A stretch of 50,763 bases of DNA, taken from Haplosporangium gracile. Its lineage: Eukaryota; Mortierellomycota; Mortierellomycetes; Mortierellales; Mortierellaceae. The notes below the pieces were generated by a model, which saw nothing but the letters and a program-made list of their open reading frames with translations, ran no database searches and was not told the DNA's origin. Of this stretch, positions 1-11,343 are shown one piece after another (the stretch's first letter is position 1; the number at the start of each line of letters is the position of its first letter). The position numbers were made by a program, and so were the translations under genes. The stretch is taken from contig JAAAUF010000166.1 in NCBI GenBank assembly GCA_015499985.1, positions 1 to 50,763 of the forward strand, given 5' to 3'.

Positions 1-13
1 AAAAAAAAAAAAA
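1..13. other. Poly-A run at window start
   Basis: The window opens with 13 A residues. Together with the poly-C at the other end this looks like a scaffold edge where assembly stopped in a homopolymer. Confidence 0.7.
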
Positions 14-676
14 GTTCATTCATGTCAAAAAGTCGAAGTCATTGGGACCAAGAAATGATGGACAAGGCACCTGCTCACTTGACCTGCTGGACGCAGCCTG
101 AATGTCCAGCTTCCTAAAATGTCTAGTCAGCGTCCTTTCACCTGCTATAAAAGGCAAAAAAGTGTGTCCACGTTCAGAGTTGAGGCGCATTTTCGCGTTT
201 GTCAATTGCTCGGCCTATAGGCACGCTAGCGGCATGAGGTTGGTCTCCCTGAGTAGCGGTGAGCCATAGTTTTCCTTTCATAGAAGTTGATGACTCTTAG
301 AGTATGTATCTCCCACCTGGCAGCCGAAAAACAAAAGGAAACGCCATGGGCGTATGGCGTATGGTTTTTGTTGACATGCAGATAAATTACACATCAATCA
401 TGCATGCATCCTCCACTGGAACGAAATTAGGACAATGTGAACAATTCAGTAAATCCATCTTTTTCTTTTCTCCGTCCTCTTCTTTCTTGCTGTTCCCATT
501 CGCCCATCCCTCTCTTCTTCCTTAACCTCTACACTCCTGTTCAGTCCCTCGCATTTATCTTCTTCTTTGACTTTCATTGTAATCTCCATTCCTTCCTTCG
601 CATCCACGGCTGCTCTTTTCTCTCGGCCTCCTCGTTCTCCTCATCACTCACTGCTATCGTCGCCTCTCGTGTCGTT
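14..676. other. Gene-free stretch, pyrimidine-rich right half
   Basis: No reading frame here has convincing coding character. From about 450 to 660 the plus strand is very C/T-rich, the same kind of tract that precedes other plus-strand start codons in this window. It fits a promoter or 5' leader for the candidate gene starting at 677. Confidence 0.4.
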
Positions 677-1502
677 ATGACCAAAGCCAAAAAAAACGTC
701 TCAACCGCCTCTAGTATGTTCTTCTGTCCATATCTACAGGTTGATGTGACAATATTTATAGAGTAAACACAGTGGTTCTAACATTTTTATTCGTCCTTTC
801 CTCGTTCTTTTTTTTTCATTCAGAAGAAAGAGAAAACTTTTTTCCGACACGCCAACAGAAAATCAGAAAAGTGACGATATTGCTATCCTACAGTATAGTG
901 ACTAATGACTCGGTTTTACCCATTGTCAATGCGCCTTTTTACCATCTTTTGGAACCTCACTGCAGCAGACTATTATTCAGGATCAGGACGTGGCGATGGC
1001 GGTTTCGACGTAAGGCTTGGCACCTTTCTCATTCCTTCTTTTCACCATTTCACCTTTTCTTCTTACTCATAACGTGAGGGTTACATTTTTCTTTCAAGAA
1101 CTTGGCATTGGATTGACAAGAGGGTGAATTTTATTACCATCTTTCTCACTCCTTTGTCTTCTACACCGTTTTTTTTTTTTTGGCTCGTCACTTTGCTTTT
1201 TCAGTTTCTTCTTCTCAAAAACAAAAAATCCCTTGCTGTTTGTAGTTTAGCTTTCAACTTTTCTCATTGATTTCATTTTGATGTTATTTAGAAAATTGTA
1301 GTTGATGTTTTACCATCAGTTGTCATTTTGGACAGTAGTACAAGTACCAATAGCCACAGGTGGATCGACAGAGGATGAAGAAAGAGCCTTGCTTCATTTT
1401 TCGTCTGAAGTCTTCATGGCTGTAGATGAGCTTGTCTATCTGCATATAAGAGACGAAGTGATGCCCTGGGTACGTTGGTTTATCACAAGAAAAGATATCT
1501 GA
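677..1502 (+). CDS. Candidate multi-exon gene, possibly histone-fold-like (weak)
   Basis: A possible spliced gene, not firmly recognised. Exon 1 (677-713) begins MTKAKKNVSTAS and ends at a strong GTATGT donor. A pyrimidine-tract acceptor at 822-823 joins it in frame to exon 2, giving KERENFFPTRQQKIRK. A further exon follows the acceptor at 979-980 and ends at GTAAGG (1010). A last block around 1338-1502 reads VPIATGGSTEDEERALL, then FSSEVFMAVDELVYLHI, and ends in TGA at 1500-1502 if its last GT is not used. The basic N-terminus, the FPTR..KI motif, a DQDVAMAV reading in the small exon and the amphipathic block recall NC2-alpha/CHRAC-type histone folds. The phases of the middle exon cannot be settled: one reading gives DQDVAMAV, the other a Gly/Arg-rich stretch. 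The family assignment is inference. Confidence 0.35.
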
Positions 1503-2377
1503 CAAATGTTATCCTTACATATGGGTCGAGCGTGCGAAGAAAGCGAGTAGGAGATGATGAGAGAGAGCAACAGTGCTTATGAACACATACGCTTTTTCAC
1601 TATGGTTCACTGTATGTCATTCTTTATTTTGTGTACAAGTCGACATGGAGAAGGGGTAAAATGGAAGAGTACTGTTACCCAACGTGCAGGTAGTAGATCC
1701 GAGGGAGGGGACAGACATAAACCTGCGGAGATCTCGTGTTGATGGGTCTGAGCTTGTTGGTTGTACTGGTATCCTGGATGATCTTCTTACTTCAAGTTAT
1801 CGTCGTCGTCACCGTCTTATTCCTCGACATCGTCGAGATTGTTGTCGTTGGTGGTTGTGGTGGTGGTGGCAAGGAAAAGGAAGGAGGAAAGTAAGAAGGA
1901 AAGAAAGAAAGCGAAGGAATGATCTTTCTGCCCATGGCGAGGGACATCGCTCCGCCGTCGTATTACTGATAAAAAGGCACGCCTAAGGGTTAAAGAGCAG
2001 CCTCCCTCTTTTCTTAACCAAGTAACGTATTCAGGGCCATAAATAAAATAACAATGGCTATAGCTGGCATAGTGAAAAAAAGGGAAAATGAAGCAAGAGC
2101 TAAGCTCAATTATTGAAAAAAAAAAAAATTCAAATCTTGAGCGCTACACTTTGTCTTTTTGACCGTCATCCTTCTTTTGAATGAGCTTTATCTTTTAATG
2201 TGCAGAAGCGCATAGTGCTTTTGATCAAGTTGTTTTGATTTTTTTTCTGGTGCTTTTTACCACAGGCAAAGTTTATTCTTTTCTGAGAGGGAGATCCAAC
2301 CATTTTAGGTCCTCGTGAGATGTCTTTCTTGCAGCCTCCATGGCTTCCACACAAAGCTGTTCCTTTCTTTCCGCCTC
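1503..2377. other. No gene seen
   Basis: Short open frames at 1554-1986 are low in complexity (Arg/Trp/Lys-rich) with no recognisable motif. They may be a 3' untranslated region or a lost 3' exon of the candidate gene upstream. The part from about 2020 to 2320 is AT-rich with poly-A/T runs. Confidence 0.4.
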
Positions 2378-3370
2378 CTACTCCGCCTCCACCTCAGTAA
2401 TGAAATCTAAAAGCTCATCCATTGTCAGACTTTGAACAGTCGGGCACAGGTATCACCTCAGTCCCAAATCCTGCAGCCCTGTCAAAGATCGTAGTAGTAC
2501 AGGAAGCCTACGAATCCTTTCTGGCAAACTGCACTGCAGACAATGCTTCCGATAACTTACATCTGGTCCTGATCCATCATTCTTATTTTCACTGGCTACA
2601 CTACTGCATTGTTGACAATCTTCCGACGAAGAATCCTTGACTGGTACTTGCAGAGTCCCCAACTCTCGACACCTTCACTTATGGGAAAGCAAATCCTCAA
2701 TCGTAACAATTGTGCTCGAATACTCCTCAGACTCAGACTGAAGGCTTGTGGGCATCCCAATACGGACCGCCAACTCTTTGCGTTGCTCACATTCTAGCCA
2801 GTACCTGCGTCTTACTTCAAGCAGAATCAGAGTCTCGCGATCATCTTGTTCCTGTTCGTATCGCACATTAAGCTGAAGAGGACTCAGACACCCCACAAGG
2901 AATTATCCGTCTCCAAGTCAAACTGCACTCTCTCCAGTGTCCAAAGCGATCTTGCTAGCACCATCAGTATGTTGACAGGCTCCATACTCGCCCATACCCT
3001 GATCATGCCCCTCAGACGAAACTCTCTCAGTTGAGGGAGGACATCTGACGACCTGGAGAAAGTGTAAGTGGACAGGATCTGGAGGAGAACATGGGCGTGG
3101 CCGCGGTAGCCGGTGAGAGTGAGGTCCCGGGGGTTTAGTGAGCGTTAGATTGTTGGGCTGAAGACACTATCGGCGAGACAGCCAATGCTGTGAATGTCCT
3201 CGATGTCGATGTGGTTGTAGCCTTCTTGCGTGAAGTCGATATCCGTGAAGTCTGGTTTCGCCTCTCATGAATCATTCTGAAGATCTCGGTTGAATGTAGA
3301 GTGAGCCGTTCTAGGGATGTTGTTGCTGTTGAGCTGTTAGGTTCGTTGTAAATTTTGATGTCGTTTTTAT
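2378..3370 (-). pseudogene. Decayed F-box/LRR-type gene
   Basis: Read on the minus strand, LRR-like segments appear in order: TSLERLTLHSTEIFRMIHE, then DIDFTQEGYNHIDIEDIHSI, then RDLTLTGYRGHAHVLLQIL, then VLPQLREFRLRGMIRVW and ARSLWTLERVQFDLETD, ending in TGA at 2884-2886. A frameshift there leads to a frame running in register from 2896 to 2378: LLEVRRRYWLECEQRKELAV, LPERIRRLPVLLRSLTGLQD, and finally SLTMDELLDFITEVEAE with TAG at 2378-2380. That frame contains two further in-frame stops. An earlier TAA interrupts the 5' part, and a frameshift separates the first two segments. No F-box start remains. It is a relic of the same broad class as the intact gene at 35.5-37.6 kb. Confidence 0.7.
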
Positions 3371-3513
3371 TTTCGCTCGTAGTAAAGAAGGGCAGCAGGC
3401 AAGTCCTCCCTCAGTTAGATTGACAAAAACAAAGGGGGAGGCGAATGATTGAGATTGAGATCGAAGGAAATGAAACAGTTGTGAGCAGGCAGACAGTAAA
3501 ATGAAACTTAGTG

Positions 3514-3906
3514 CTAAAAGGGTCCTTTGGCCACGTTCAGCATCAAATCCTGCGAGATCTTGAGAAACGCCTCCTCAGGGATCATCTTCACCTTGGTCCT
3601 GTGGCCAGCGCCGGTGGCGGCAGCAGGGTCACAGGCGGTCATCGTCAACTCCGAAGACCGAGGAGCCACGGCTTGGTCCAGAGGTGTCGACGACTCGGTG
3701 GTCGTGGTAGTAGAGAGCAGATCCTTGTCATCGAATCGACGAAGGAAAATTAGTTGACTGTTAAGTTGTTGCGAAAGTGGGATGGTGATTGATATTGTAC
3801 TTTTGCTTTTTTTTTTTTTGCTTGATATTTTTTTTTGATGAAGTTTGCATGGCTCGTCAAATCCTTTTATATATGGCTGGTCAAAGTAACACAAAGGGTT
3901 AATCAT
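3514..3906 (-). CDS. Small hypothetical protein or terminal exon
   Basis: A minus-strand frame of 130 codons whose last two thirds look coding: a Thr/Ser-rich stretch (STTTTTESS), then HRTKVKMIPEEAFLKISQDL and a short tail ending NVAKGPF. Its first third is Lys/Ser-rich and lies over poly-T tracts, so the true start is unclear. A minus-strand AG near position 3752 could be the acceptor of a terminal exon. No family is recognised. An antisense frame (3511-3753, plus) is Arg/Gly-rich and less natural. Confidence 0.4.
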   Translation of the reverse strand: MINPLCYFDQPYIKGFDEPCKLHQKKISSKKKKSKSTISITIPLSQQLNSQLIFLRRFDDKDLLSTTTTTESSTPLDQAVAPRSSELTMTACDPAAATGAGHRTKVKMIPEEAFLKISQDLMLNVAKGPF

Positions 3907-3980
3907 GTGATGTCATCCAACAAGATATGCAAAATAGCGTTCTATTGAAGGTATACGTTAACATGTTTTTCTATCTATGC

Positions 3981-6900
3981 TTAATTGTAAAAGATATGCT
4001 GGTGACTCTGAGACGACTGCTGAGGCTGGTATTGCTGGTGTTGGCTCTGAGATGACTGCTGGGAATATTGCTGAGGAGCACTTACGCCGCTTCCTCCCAT
4101 CATCTGCTGTGGCTGTGACGAGAGCAAAGAAGGCCCGGACGATACAGGCTGGTCAGCTGTCGAATAAAACCCTAACCCGTTGCCTCCAGAAAATGCGCTG
4201 CTCCCGATCGAATACACAGGCATAGCTTGCTGAGGAGTGGAGTGACTCTGCATGGGCAAGAATGACTGCTGTCGGTCCTGTCCTTGTCCTTGTGATGCAA
4301 AGGCAGATACAGGTGTTGTTGGGGTCGACAGTGACTGGGTGTTGTACTCGAAATGGTAAATCGGCTGTTGAGGAACCGATACAGAGGCGACATGGCTGGT
4401 ATTGATACCACTCACATCATCCACCATAGACATCGCCGTATAAGATCCAGATCCTGCTGCACCTGAGCCAACAACTGACCCTCCGCCACCACCTTCTCCC
4501 ATCATCAATGATGCGTAATCTCCCGTCTCTGGCATCGAATATCTAGATGACATGACAGCCATGGCAATCGACACAGGCACCGGACCAGCGTTGCCAGAGT
4601 GAGAATCCATAGCTCCTTCTGAAAACGATGATCCGGCATAGTTTCCAGAGTTGGGCTGTTGTTGAGATTGTTGCCGTTGATGTTGCTGTTGCTGTTGATG
4701 ATGCTGTTGCTGGGACAGATGAGGTTGAGGTTGTTGAACAACTGAACCAGTGTTAGCGCGCATCTGTTGTCGTTTCTTGATGATCGTCGGAAGATCATGA
4801 GATTTGGGATTTCCTAACCGTTGTTGATACAACTGCTGGATCTGCTGTTGCTGCTGTTGAAGTAATGCCGGCTCCACTGCTGGTGCCGCCGAATACGCAT
4901 TTGCACGGGTCCCGGTCGCAGAAAGGAGCCGCTCCTGGTTCATGGCCAAGTTCTGCGCTGCAGCGGCAGCATCCAACGACGTAGCGAGTTCACTGGACAA
5001 GTTCAGTACAGTTTGTGCGCCAAGACACTCCTCGATCAGCTTTTGTTGGATGGCATGCTGGTGTTCCTGAAGCGAGTCGAGTTCCACAGTAAGGTACGAA
5101 TAGAAGTGCTTGTGTTCCAGATTGTCGAATATATGCAAAAGTTTCGCAACTCTCGCCACTTGGACAGCGCACTGACCCTTAAGCCGCGCCGAGAAAACGG
5201 GGGTTGAATCCTTAGTCTTGTCCTTCTGGCTTCGCGTATCCTTGCCGGGGGTGGCAGCTCTCCTCTCCACAATGATCTTATGATAGATCCGAAGGCACCA
5301 TCCCAATGCAGCGCCTGTGCAGGACATGTGAGCCCGCTCTGGATATCTGTGTAGCATGATTTCCGCGTAATGAACGATCCGGTCTGCTTCCTGCGTACAT
5401 TGGACGATCTTGTCCAAGAGAACCTGGCGGCGTTTATAGCGCTGTCGTTGCTGCTGGATGGTCTGTTGAAGCTGCGTTTCTTGGGCGGAAGCGATGCCCT
5501 CCTTGACAACTAAGACAGGTTGAAGCAGATGAGTCCCAACCGCCAGCATGTTAGGGTAGAGCAGCAGGACGTTGAGCATGCTGTACACCAGTTGAAGTCC
5601 CAAGGCGCGTCCATTGACTCGAGGCTCGACGTAATCCAGATTGCTGAGTAATGGTCTTAGTCGAGTTGGCAATTCGTCCTTCCACATCTTCAGAGACAGC
5701 AACAGTTCCGCTTCCGAGAATTCGTTTATGAGAACATCCTGGAAGGTTGGGCCGAAAACATTTGACTTGCTGTCCGTGTCCGTATCTGTGCCTGCCGCCG
5801 CAATCAAATGGTCCATCTTTTTGAGTCCTGATTGGAAGAATGCATGGATTTTTCGGCCAATTCTCCAGATATGAATCTCCTTCAGCATGAACCATCTTGT
5901 CCACAGCCCGTCGTCAGTGTCAAGCTCCGTCAGCACTGGGAAGGGCGTTTCCAGGAAATCGTCGTCCAATTGACTCAAATGACCCCTGACAACCATCTGG
6001 ACAGTGTCGAACATGTACATTCCCCAGAACAACCAATATCGGGTCTGCAACACAATGGGTTTTGGCATCCATCTAGACGCGTCCACATGAAGCCCCAAGA
6101 ACGCGCATTCGCTCACAAGTTTTAGCAGCTCGACTCGGAGTAATGCCTTGGGGTAAACATAGCAGAGAAGCAGTGCTGCCTGGAGATACACTGTAGAATA
6201 CGTGCTCCGAATGTCATCCAGGTAAGACATCAATCCTACGAGAAAGATAAAATAGGCGTGTTTTGTAAATAATTGCCCCGCTGGTTTCAGTCGTGCCACA
6301 ATGCACAGGCCTCAGTCAAATTAACATACCAAACGCACGCCTAAAGTATCTTGTGCACTGCGCTTTGTTTGCAACTGGGTCGGTCTTCCTCGCAACTGAG
6401 ATCCCCATGTTTTCAATCTCAGGATCAAGACGAAGCGCAATTCCAGCAATGACATTGAGCAGCATCCTGGAAGTCTGGTTGGATCGGGTCTGCTTAGCCC
6501 GTTCTACAACCAGGCGTGTCATGAAAGGAGGGAACAGATGTGCGTTCTAAGCCCCACATGTTTGAAAAAGGATGTAGCCGTGTGCGTCAATTGACCATTT
6601 TTTTCTCATTGCCTGTCACACCATATTTAAACAGGCGCCATAAGTACTGGTCAGTACATACCTGGAAGTAGACCTCGATAGACCGTTCAATCTTGGCGAC
6701 AGAGGGCAAGATCAAAAGTTCCTGGTTTGCTGGAGTAGCTGGCTCAATATAGTTGCGCACCCATGCAGGATCCTTTGATTGAATGACCATATCATCATCC
6801 CACGAGTTTCCCTCGGGTTTGAGATTGACTGATCCTGTCTTGCCCCAAAACAAGCAAGAGTCATACAGCTTGAGGTCGTTCATGGCTTCCTCCAGCTGTG

Positions 6901-8551
6901 ATACGCCTCGATAAGGCGGCAGAGCCCGGATCGAGGGCTGGACACGAGTGTTACTGTTGGCGTTTTTCCGGATAGAGTTAATATCAAAGATCTTGTTTCC
7001 AGAGGACGCCGATTTTGAGTTTGATGGCGACTGGGTGTTATCCTCCTGATTGTGACCGAACTGCTCAGAGGAGGTCCCCTGTTTTTCCTGCGTGTTTCCC
7101 GTGTCCTCGGCTGGGGCTGGGCTCACTTCCGGAGAATATTTCTTGTAGAGTTTGAATGGATGACAAAGCAAAAGGTTAGTCAACAAGAGCGCATATCGTT
7201 ACTGCTCCGTTCCTTGTCTTGTTTGCTTTGTTTGTGTCCATAATGCAGGCATTGTAAACCAATCGATGTCTGTATTGTTCATTCAATACCCTGCTAACTT
7301 CATCCATATTTTTTTGTCGTTTGTCCGTTACGCCGCCGACATTCTGTCATTGAACGCCTCTGCATTTATGCACATAATCCCGCTTGTCCGCTTGCAAAAG
7401 CCCATTGTCGGGTCTGTCAATAAACACATGTGAAGCGATGAGTAGCTTACCAACATAGCGGGCGGAAAGTAAGGAAAGCTAGGGATGTTCGGGGATGGAC
7501 GAGCGAGGGGGGTGTCGATATTCGCCGACAGAGGTGGGAGACTGGAGATTGGGGTGTCAGGATAGGGAAGGGGTTGACCGCGTTGCTCCTGCTGCTGTAG
7601 TAGTTGTTGTTGCGTCACATCCTGGTGCCGTGACAGATGAAATTGAGACGAGTCGACAACAGGCCGTTGTGAGCTCGTGGACGAAACCGTAACATGATCA
7701 AGCACTCCTCTTGGCACGGCCAACATGTCTGCTGACAGAGACCTTTGAGGCTGTTGCGTTGGATGAGAATCGATAGGCGGCGACAATAACGGGTACTGGG
7801 CTTGGTATCCTGTTAACTGCTGTTGTGGTTGTTGCTGATCCTGTCCTTGCGGCTGTGGTAATTGCTGGTAGGACTCCTGCTGGCTGCCAAAAGACTGTTG
7901 CCTTAATTGGCTTCCCTGTTGTGAGCCCAGTTGAGGAGCACCCAGTAATGCTGAGGGCTGGTCGCGGTATGGCTGTTGCTGGGATTGGTATGACAGCTGG
8001 TTCTGGTAATGGCGCAATGGCGAAGAGAGTGACTGTATTGCCTGTGTCTGAGATTGATGCAGAGCTTGTTGTTGCTGTTGCTGATGCTGAAGGGGCGAAC
8101 GTTGTGAGTGAGCACCCAGATCAAGACGTTGCACTTGATGCTGTCCATATTGAATCGGCTGTTGCTCCTGCCTAAATTGCTGCGGCTGTGGTTGCAGATG
8201 TTGATGTTGCTGATGGAGCACCGATCTGAGTGCCATGGTTTGGCTCCATTGGTACTCTTCCACTTGGTCCAGATATTGAGCCTGGATTTCCTCTTCTGAG
8301 AATTCTCTCGCACGCTTGTGAAGTTGGTGGTCCTGCTGGTGTGAATTCAGAAGGAATGCATAGCCGCTACCAGTAGCACTATCAAAGTTCATTGGTAAGC
8401 CGCTGTTGTTGTTGTTGCTGTTGTTGTTGCTGCCTGTAAAGCCATTCTGGTTCAGTCCTGTGACGCCTCCAGACGACGACGATGCGTAAGATGTTGGGAA
8501 GAGTGAGGTTGTCAAAGAATCGGCGACACCGGCCTCTTTTGTTGCGAGCAT
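3981..8551 (-). CDS. Fungal-specific transcription factor (Fungal_trans domain), Gln-rich
   Basis: Four exons on the minus strand: 8551-7451, 7141-6662, 6546-6330 and 6235-3981. All phases agree, giving about 1350 aa. Residues 1-367 are Gln-rich and low in complexity. Exons 2 to 4 carry the middle homology region of fungal zinc-cluster regulators: NAHLFPPFMTRLVVERAKQT, then LMSYLDDIRSTYSTVYLQAA, LGLHVDASRW and RYWLFWGMYMFDTVQMVVRG. The C-terminal 300 residues are again Gln/Ser-rich, probably activating. No Zn2Cys6 cluster (C-x2-C-x6-C...C-x2-C-x6-C) is found in any exon or in the three frames of the 309-bp first intron. The gene therefore either lacks its DNA-binding part, uses an exon not recognised here, or acts through a partner. 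The intron 1 acceptor (CAAG) is weak but is preceded by a good branch site (TGACTAAC). It diverges from the reductase gene at 9782. Confidence 0.88.
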
Positions 8552-9781
8552 GGTTGATTGAAAATGGGGGAGCGGTATCTCTGGTCTTGTAAGGAGAGTT
8601 CAACTGGGTCGGGATCTTTTTTCGGATTGGAGCTAACGGAGAGATGCTGGGTCCAGAATTAAAAAAAAGTCCAATGAGTCTCCAAAGGCGGTGCTTAACA
8701 AGGACGTCAGAAGGTTCAATTGAAGGCTATACTGGTATGGAACAACTGGTGCTGAGAAATAACTGCTGTTTGGTCAGTCCAAAAAACAGAGGAGCAGCAC
8801 ACTAAAGGTCAGTTCTAGTGAAAAAGAAACAGCGGCGCCAGTGAGCGTTAGTCAACTTTCTTTGTAACAGAGAGTGAAAGAGATGCAACCTTCTCTGACA
8901 CAGGCGGCAATGGATGAACAGGGCGGAGCAAGACCACGTTTTAAACGAATGATACACAAGAGAGGGCTCTGTTGAGGCCACGCCTCGTTCTCTTTGGTTT
9001 TTGTGGATGTCTGTTGTTCAATTGGATCAACATGGCGGCCATGATGCAGGTGATGACAGATGTGATGTTCATTTGGTGGCGTGGTGTGTCTACCTTTTTG
9101 GTGGAGGGAGTAAGCGCAAACTTTGAACAGGGGTGAGCTGGAGAAGATGTGTATGTTCAGAAAAAGGAAAGTTGTCTATTAATGAGAAGGATGATGAGAA
9201 CGAGGGTTTGTTTGTTTTCTATTGTTGTTGCTATTTTTTTTTTGCAAGGCTGAGAGTGGGGACAAAGGGAGGAGGGAGGATAGAAAAGGGGATAAGAAAG
9301 AGAGGAGGGGAGAGAGGGAGAAGGGCAAAAGGGGTGCAATAAGCAAGACAACGAATCGGACGGTTTGGAAATAGGGGAAAGGAGTTCAAGGCCAGGGAAC
9401 AGAGGAATAGAAAATGGAAAAAAGTGGCAAGTTGAAAAAAAGGCAAGCAATTGGTCGACCTACTCGTTGCTTATTTTTTCATTTCTTTTTTTCATTTCGT
9501 GTAATCATATCGGACATTTCGTTGAAGGGGGGATGAGATGGGAAAAAGAAGAACACATCACGACCACTATTTTTATCGCTTCCATCCCGTTCACGCTTCG
9601 AAGTACAGGTGTGTACCACCACTGCCAGGAACAAACAATCTGACTCCATTGTTGGATTATCAACACCCACGCGGCACGTGCAAGTTTAAAATCGAAGCTC
9701 ACTTCTTCTTTGGCATGGCTTTCCCCTTTCCTTCCATCAACAAACTCATTCTCTCCCATCGCTCTCCTGTCCTCGCCAACC
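8552..9781. promoter_or_regulatory. Divergent intergenic promoter region
   Basis: Head-to-head spacer of 1.23 kb between the transcription-factor gene (minus) and the polyprenol reductase gene (plus). It contains a purine-rich stretch at about 9250-9440 (GGGAGGAGGGAGG-like) and no credible gene. Discrete binding sites could not be assigned by eye. Confidence 0.5.
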
Positions 9782-11080
9782 ATGGCATCACTTTACAGAT
9801 ACCTTCCTCAAGACAGACTCATCTCACCCGTCCCCTCATTCGCCACCCTCAACCAGATCTATTTTACTCTCGCAACAATCTCCGTCCTCGCCGCTGCCAC
9901 TTTGCCCTTTCTACGAGCGTCTGTCCTCTCATACGGCAAACTTGATTCAACGCCCTCTGCGTCGCCTTCTTCAACTACAAAGTCAATCAAGAAGACCCCT
10001 TCGCCTCCCAGCGACAACTGGGTCAGGACCATCAAGAGCCTACAAGTCCCCAAAGTTTGGTTTTCTCACTTTTACGTCTATGCGATTTTCTGGATGCTCT
10101 ACTGTACCTTTGATCTCTGGGTCTGCTCCTCCTCGGCCGTCGTCTTCCCCTCAACCTCAATCTCTTATTCAACAAAAGTCGCAGTCATCCGAAGCGTGCC
10201 TGCCGTCCTGACTTCCACGGGCCACTATTGGAGTCTCTTGACCTTGCTCAGCTATCTCGGGATCATGCCAGCGCACATCCCTCTTCTCGCTTCACCCTAC
10301 CAATCAGCAACAACAAACACCTCAACAGCAACTGAGCCATTCATCGTTCGAGCATGGACCCCTCCACCCCACGTCTTGCTCACCATGGCCTGTTATCTCT
10401 TCCAGGTCCTCCGTCGCTGTTACGAGTCCTGGTTTGTCGAGCGACCTTCTGTCAAGGCCAAGATTCATGTCACACACTACATTGTCGGGATTACTTTCTA
10501 CTCTGCCATGGCTCCCTCTACATGGATCGATGCGTACGAGGCTTGGATCAAACAAGGTGCGGCAACCGGTCTAGCAGCGAGCACCACAGCAACATCCGCA
10601 ACGCCTCCATTGGATTCGATGCTCTTTGGACTGAACGGACAGTGCCTTCTTGGACTGATGATGTTCATCTGGGCAAGCTGGCACCAATACAACTGCCACG
10701 TCATCCTTGCCAATCTTCGCCCAAAGCCTGTGAAGGGTGAAGACAAGCCCAAAAAGCAGGATTACAAGGTTCCCTTTGGAGACTGGTTCCAATACATGGT
10801 GGCACCTCATTACTCGGCCGAGATATTAATCTACCTGAGCTTGTACCTCATGGCATCATCGTCGCCCATGACTGCCAACTCTTCAACCGCGCCGACTTTG
10901 TTGTGTGCCTTTGGCTGGGTGGTTGTTAATTTGGGTATTGTGGCGAGGGAGACAGATCAGTGGTACAGGACCCGGTTTGGAGACCGATATGCCGCCACTA
11001 GATCTCCTGCCGGCGCCGCAAAGGCCTCTCGCTCAAAACGAGCCCCAAGGAGATACATTCTAGTTCCCTTTATCTACTGA
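9782..11080 (+). CDS. Polyprenol reductase, Dfg10/SRD5A3 family
   Basis: A single-exon gene of 432 aa. The start at 9782 (context CAACCATGG) is preferred over an upstream in-frame ATG because the family begins near this point. Family features seen in order: hydrophobic N-terminal helices; the signature QVLRRCYESWFVERPS (the R-R-x-x-E-S-x-x-V-E-R motif of SRD5A3); HYIVGITFYSAM; WASWHQYNCHVILANLR; PFGDWFQYMVAPHYSAEILI; and the C-terminal RYILVPFIY. Members are ER membrane enzymes that convert polyprenol (or polyprenal) toward dolichol using NADPH, which feeds N-glycosylation and GPI synthesis. Two low-complexity insertions (Ser/Thr/Pro near residue 60 and Ala/Thr near residue 275) make it longer than the roughly 320-aa human protein. 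A poly-A signal follows closely. Confidence 0.93.
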   Translation: MASLYRYLPQDRLISPVPSFATLNQIYFTLATISVLAAATLPFLRASVLSYGKLDSTPSASPSSTTKSIKKTPSPPSDNWVRTIKSLQVPKVWFSHFYVYAIFWMLYCTFDLWVCSSSAVVFPSTSISYSTKVAVIRSVPAVLTSTGHYWSLLTLLSYLGIMPAHIPLLASPYQSATTNTSTATEPFIVRAWTPPPHVLLTMACYLFQVLRRCYESWFVERPSVKAKIHVTHYIVGITFYSAMAPSTWIDAYEAWIKQGAATGLAASTTATSATPPLDSMLFGLNGQCLLGLMMFIWASWHQYNCHVILANLRPKPVKGEDKPKKQDYKVPFGDWFQYMVAPHYSAEILIYLSLYLMASSSPMTANSSTAPTLLCAFGWVVVNLGIVARETDQWYRTRFGDRYAATRSPAGAAKASRSKRAPRRYILVPFIY

Positions 11081-11093
11081 TCTACTGATCTTA

Positions 11094-11099
11094 AATAAA
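11094..11099 (+). terminator. Poly-A signal AATAAA
   Basis: A canonical AATAAA 14 bp after the stop of the polyprenol reductase gene; the likely cleavage signal for that transcript. Confidence 0.6.
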
Positions 11100-11343
11100 A
11101 CATGTACAATATCACTCAGAGGAGATAAATTCAATTAGTTTTGTCCCTGTAGTTGATCACCGCGATGCCTCAAATGGGCACAATGTCTGCCGCTACACTT
11201 GATTGCTGAAGTTGATGCTATTAAGAGCAATGGTATCAATTCCATGATGATGCTGAACCCATTGGAAAGGACGGAAAGAAAGTTTTTGTGTTATATTTTG
11301 TTCAGCACCATCACACTTTTCTTAACACGTTTACATCATCATC

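Noticed and set aside
9157..9450. Long minus-strand frames rich in Leu, Phe, Ser and Pro
   Set aside because: They only mirror the purine-rich plus strand in the divergent promoter region and contain no motif.
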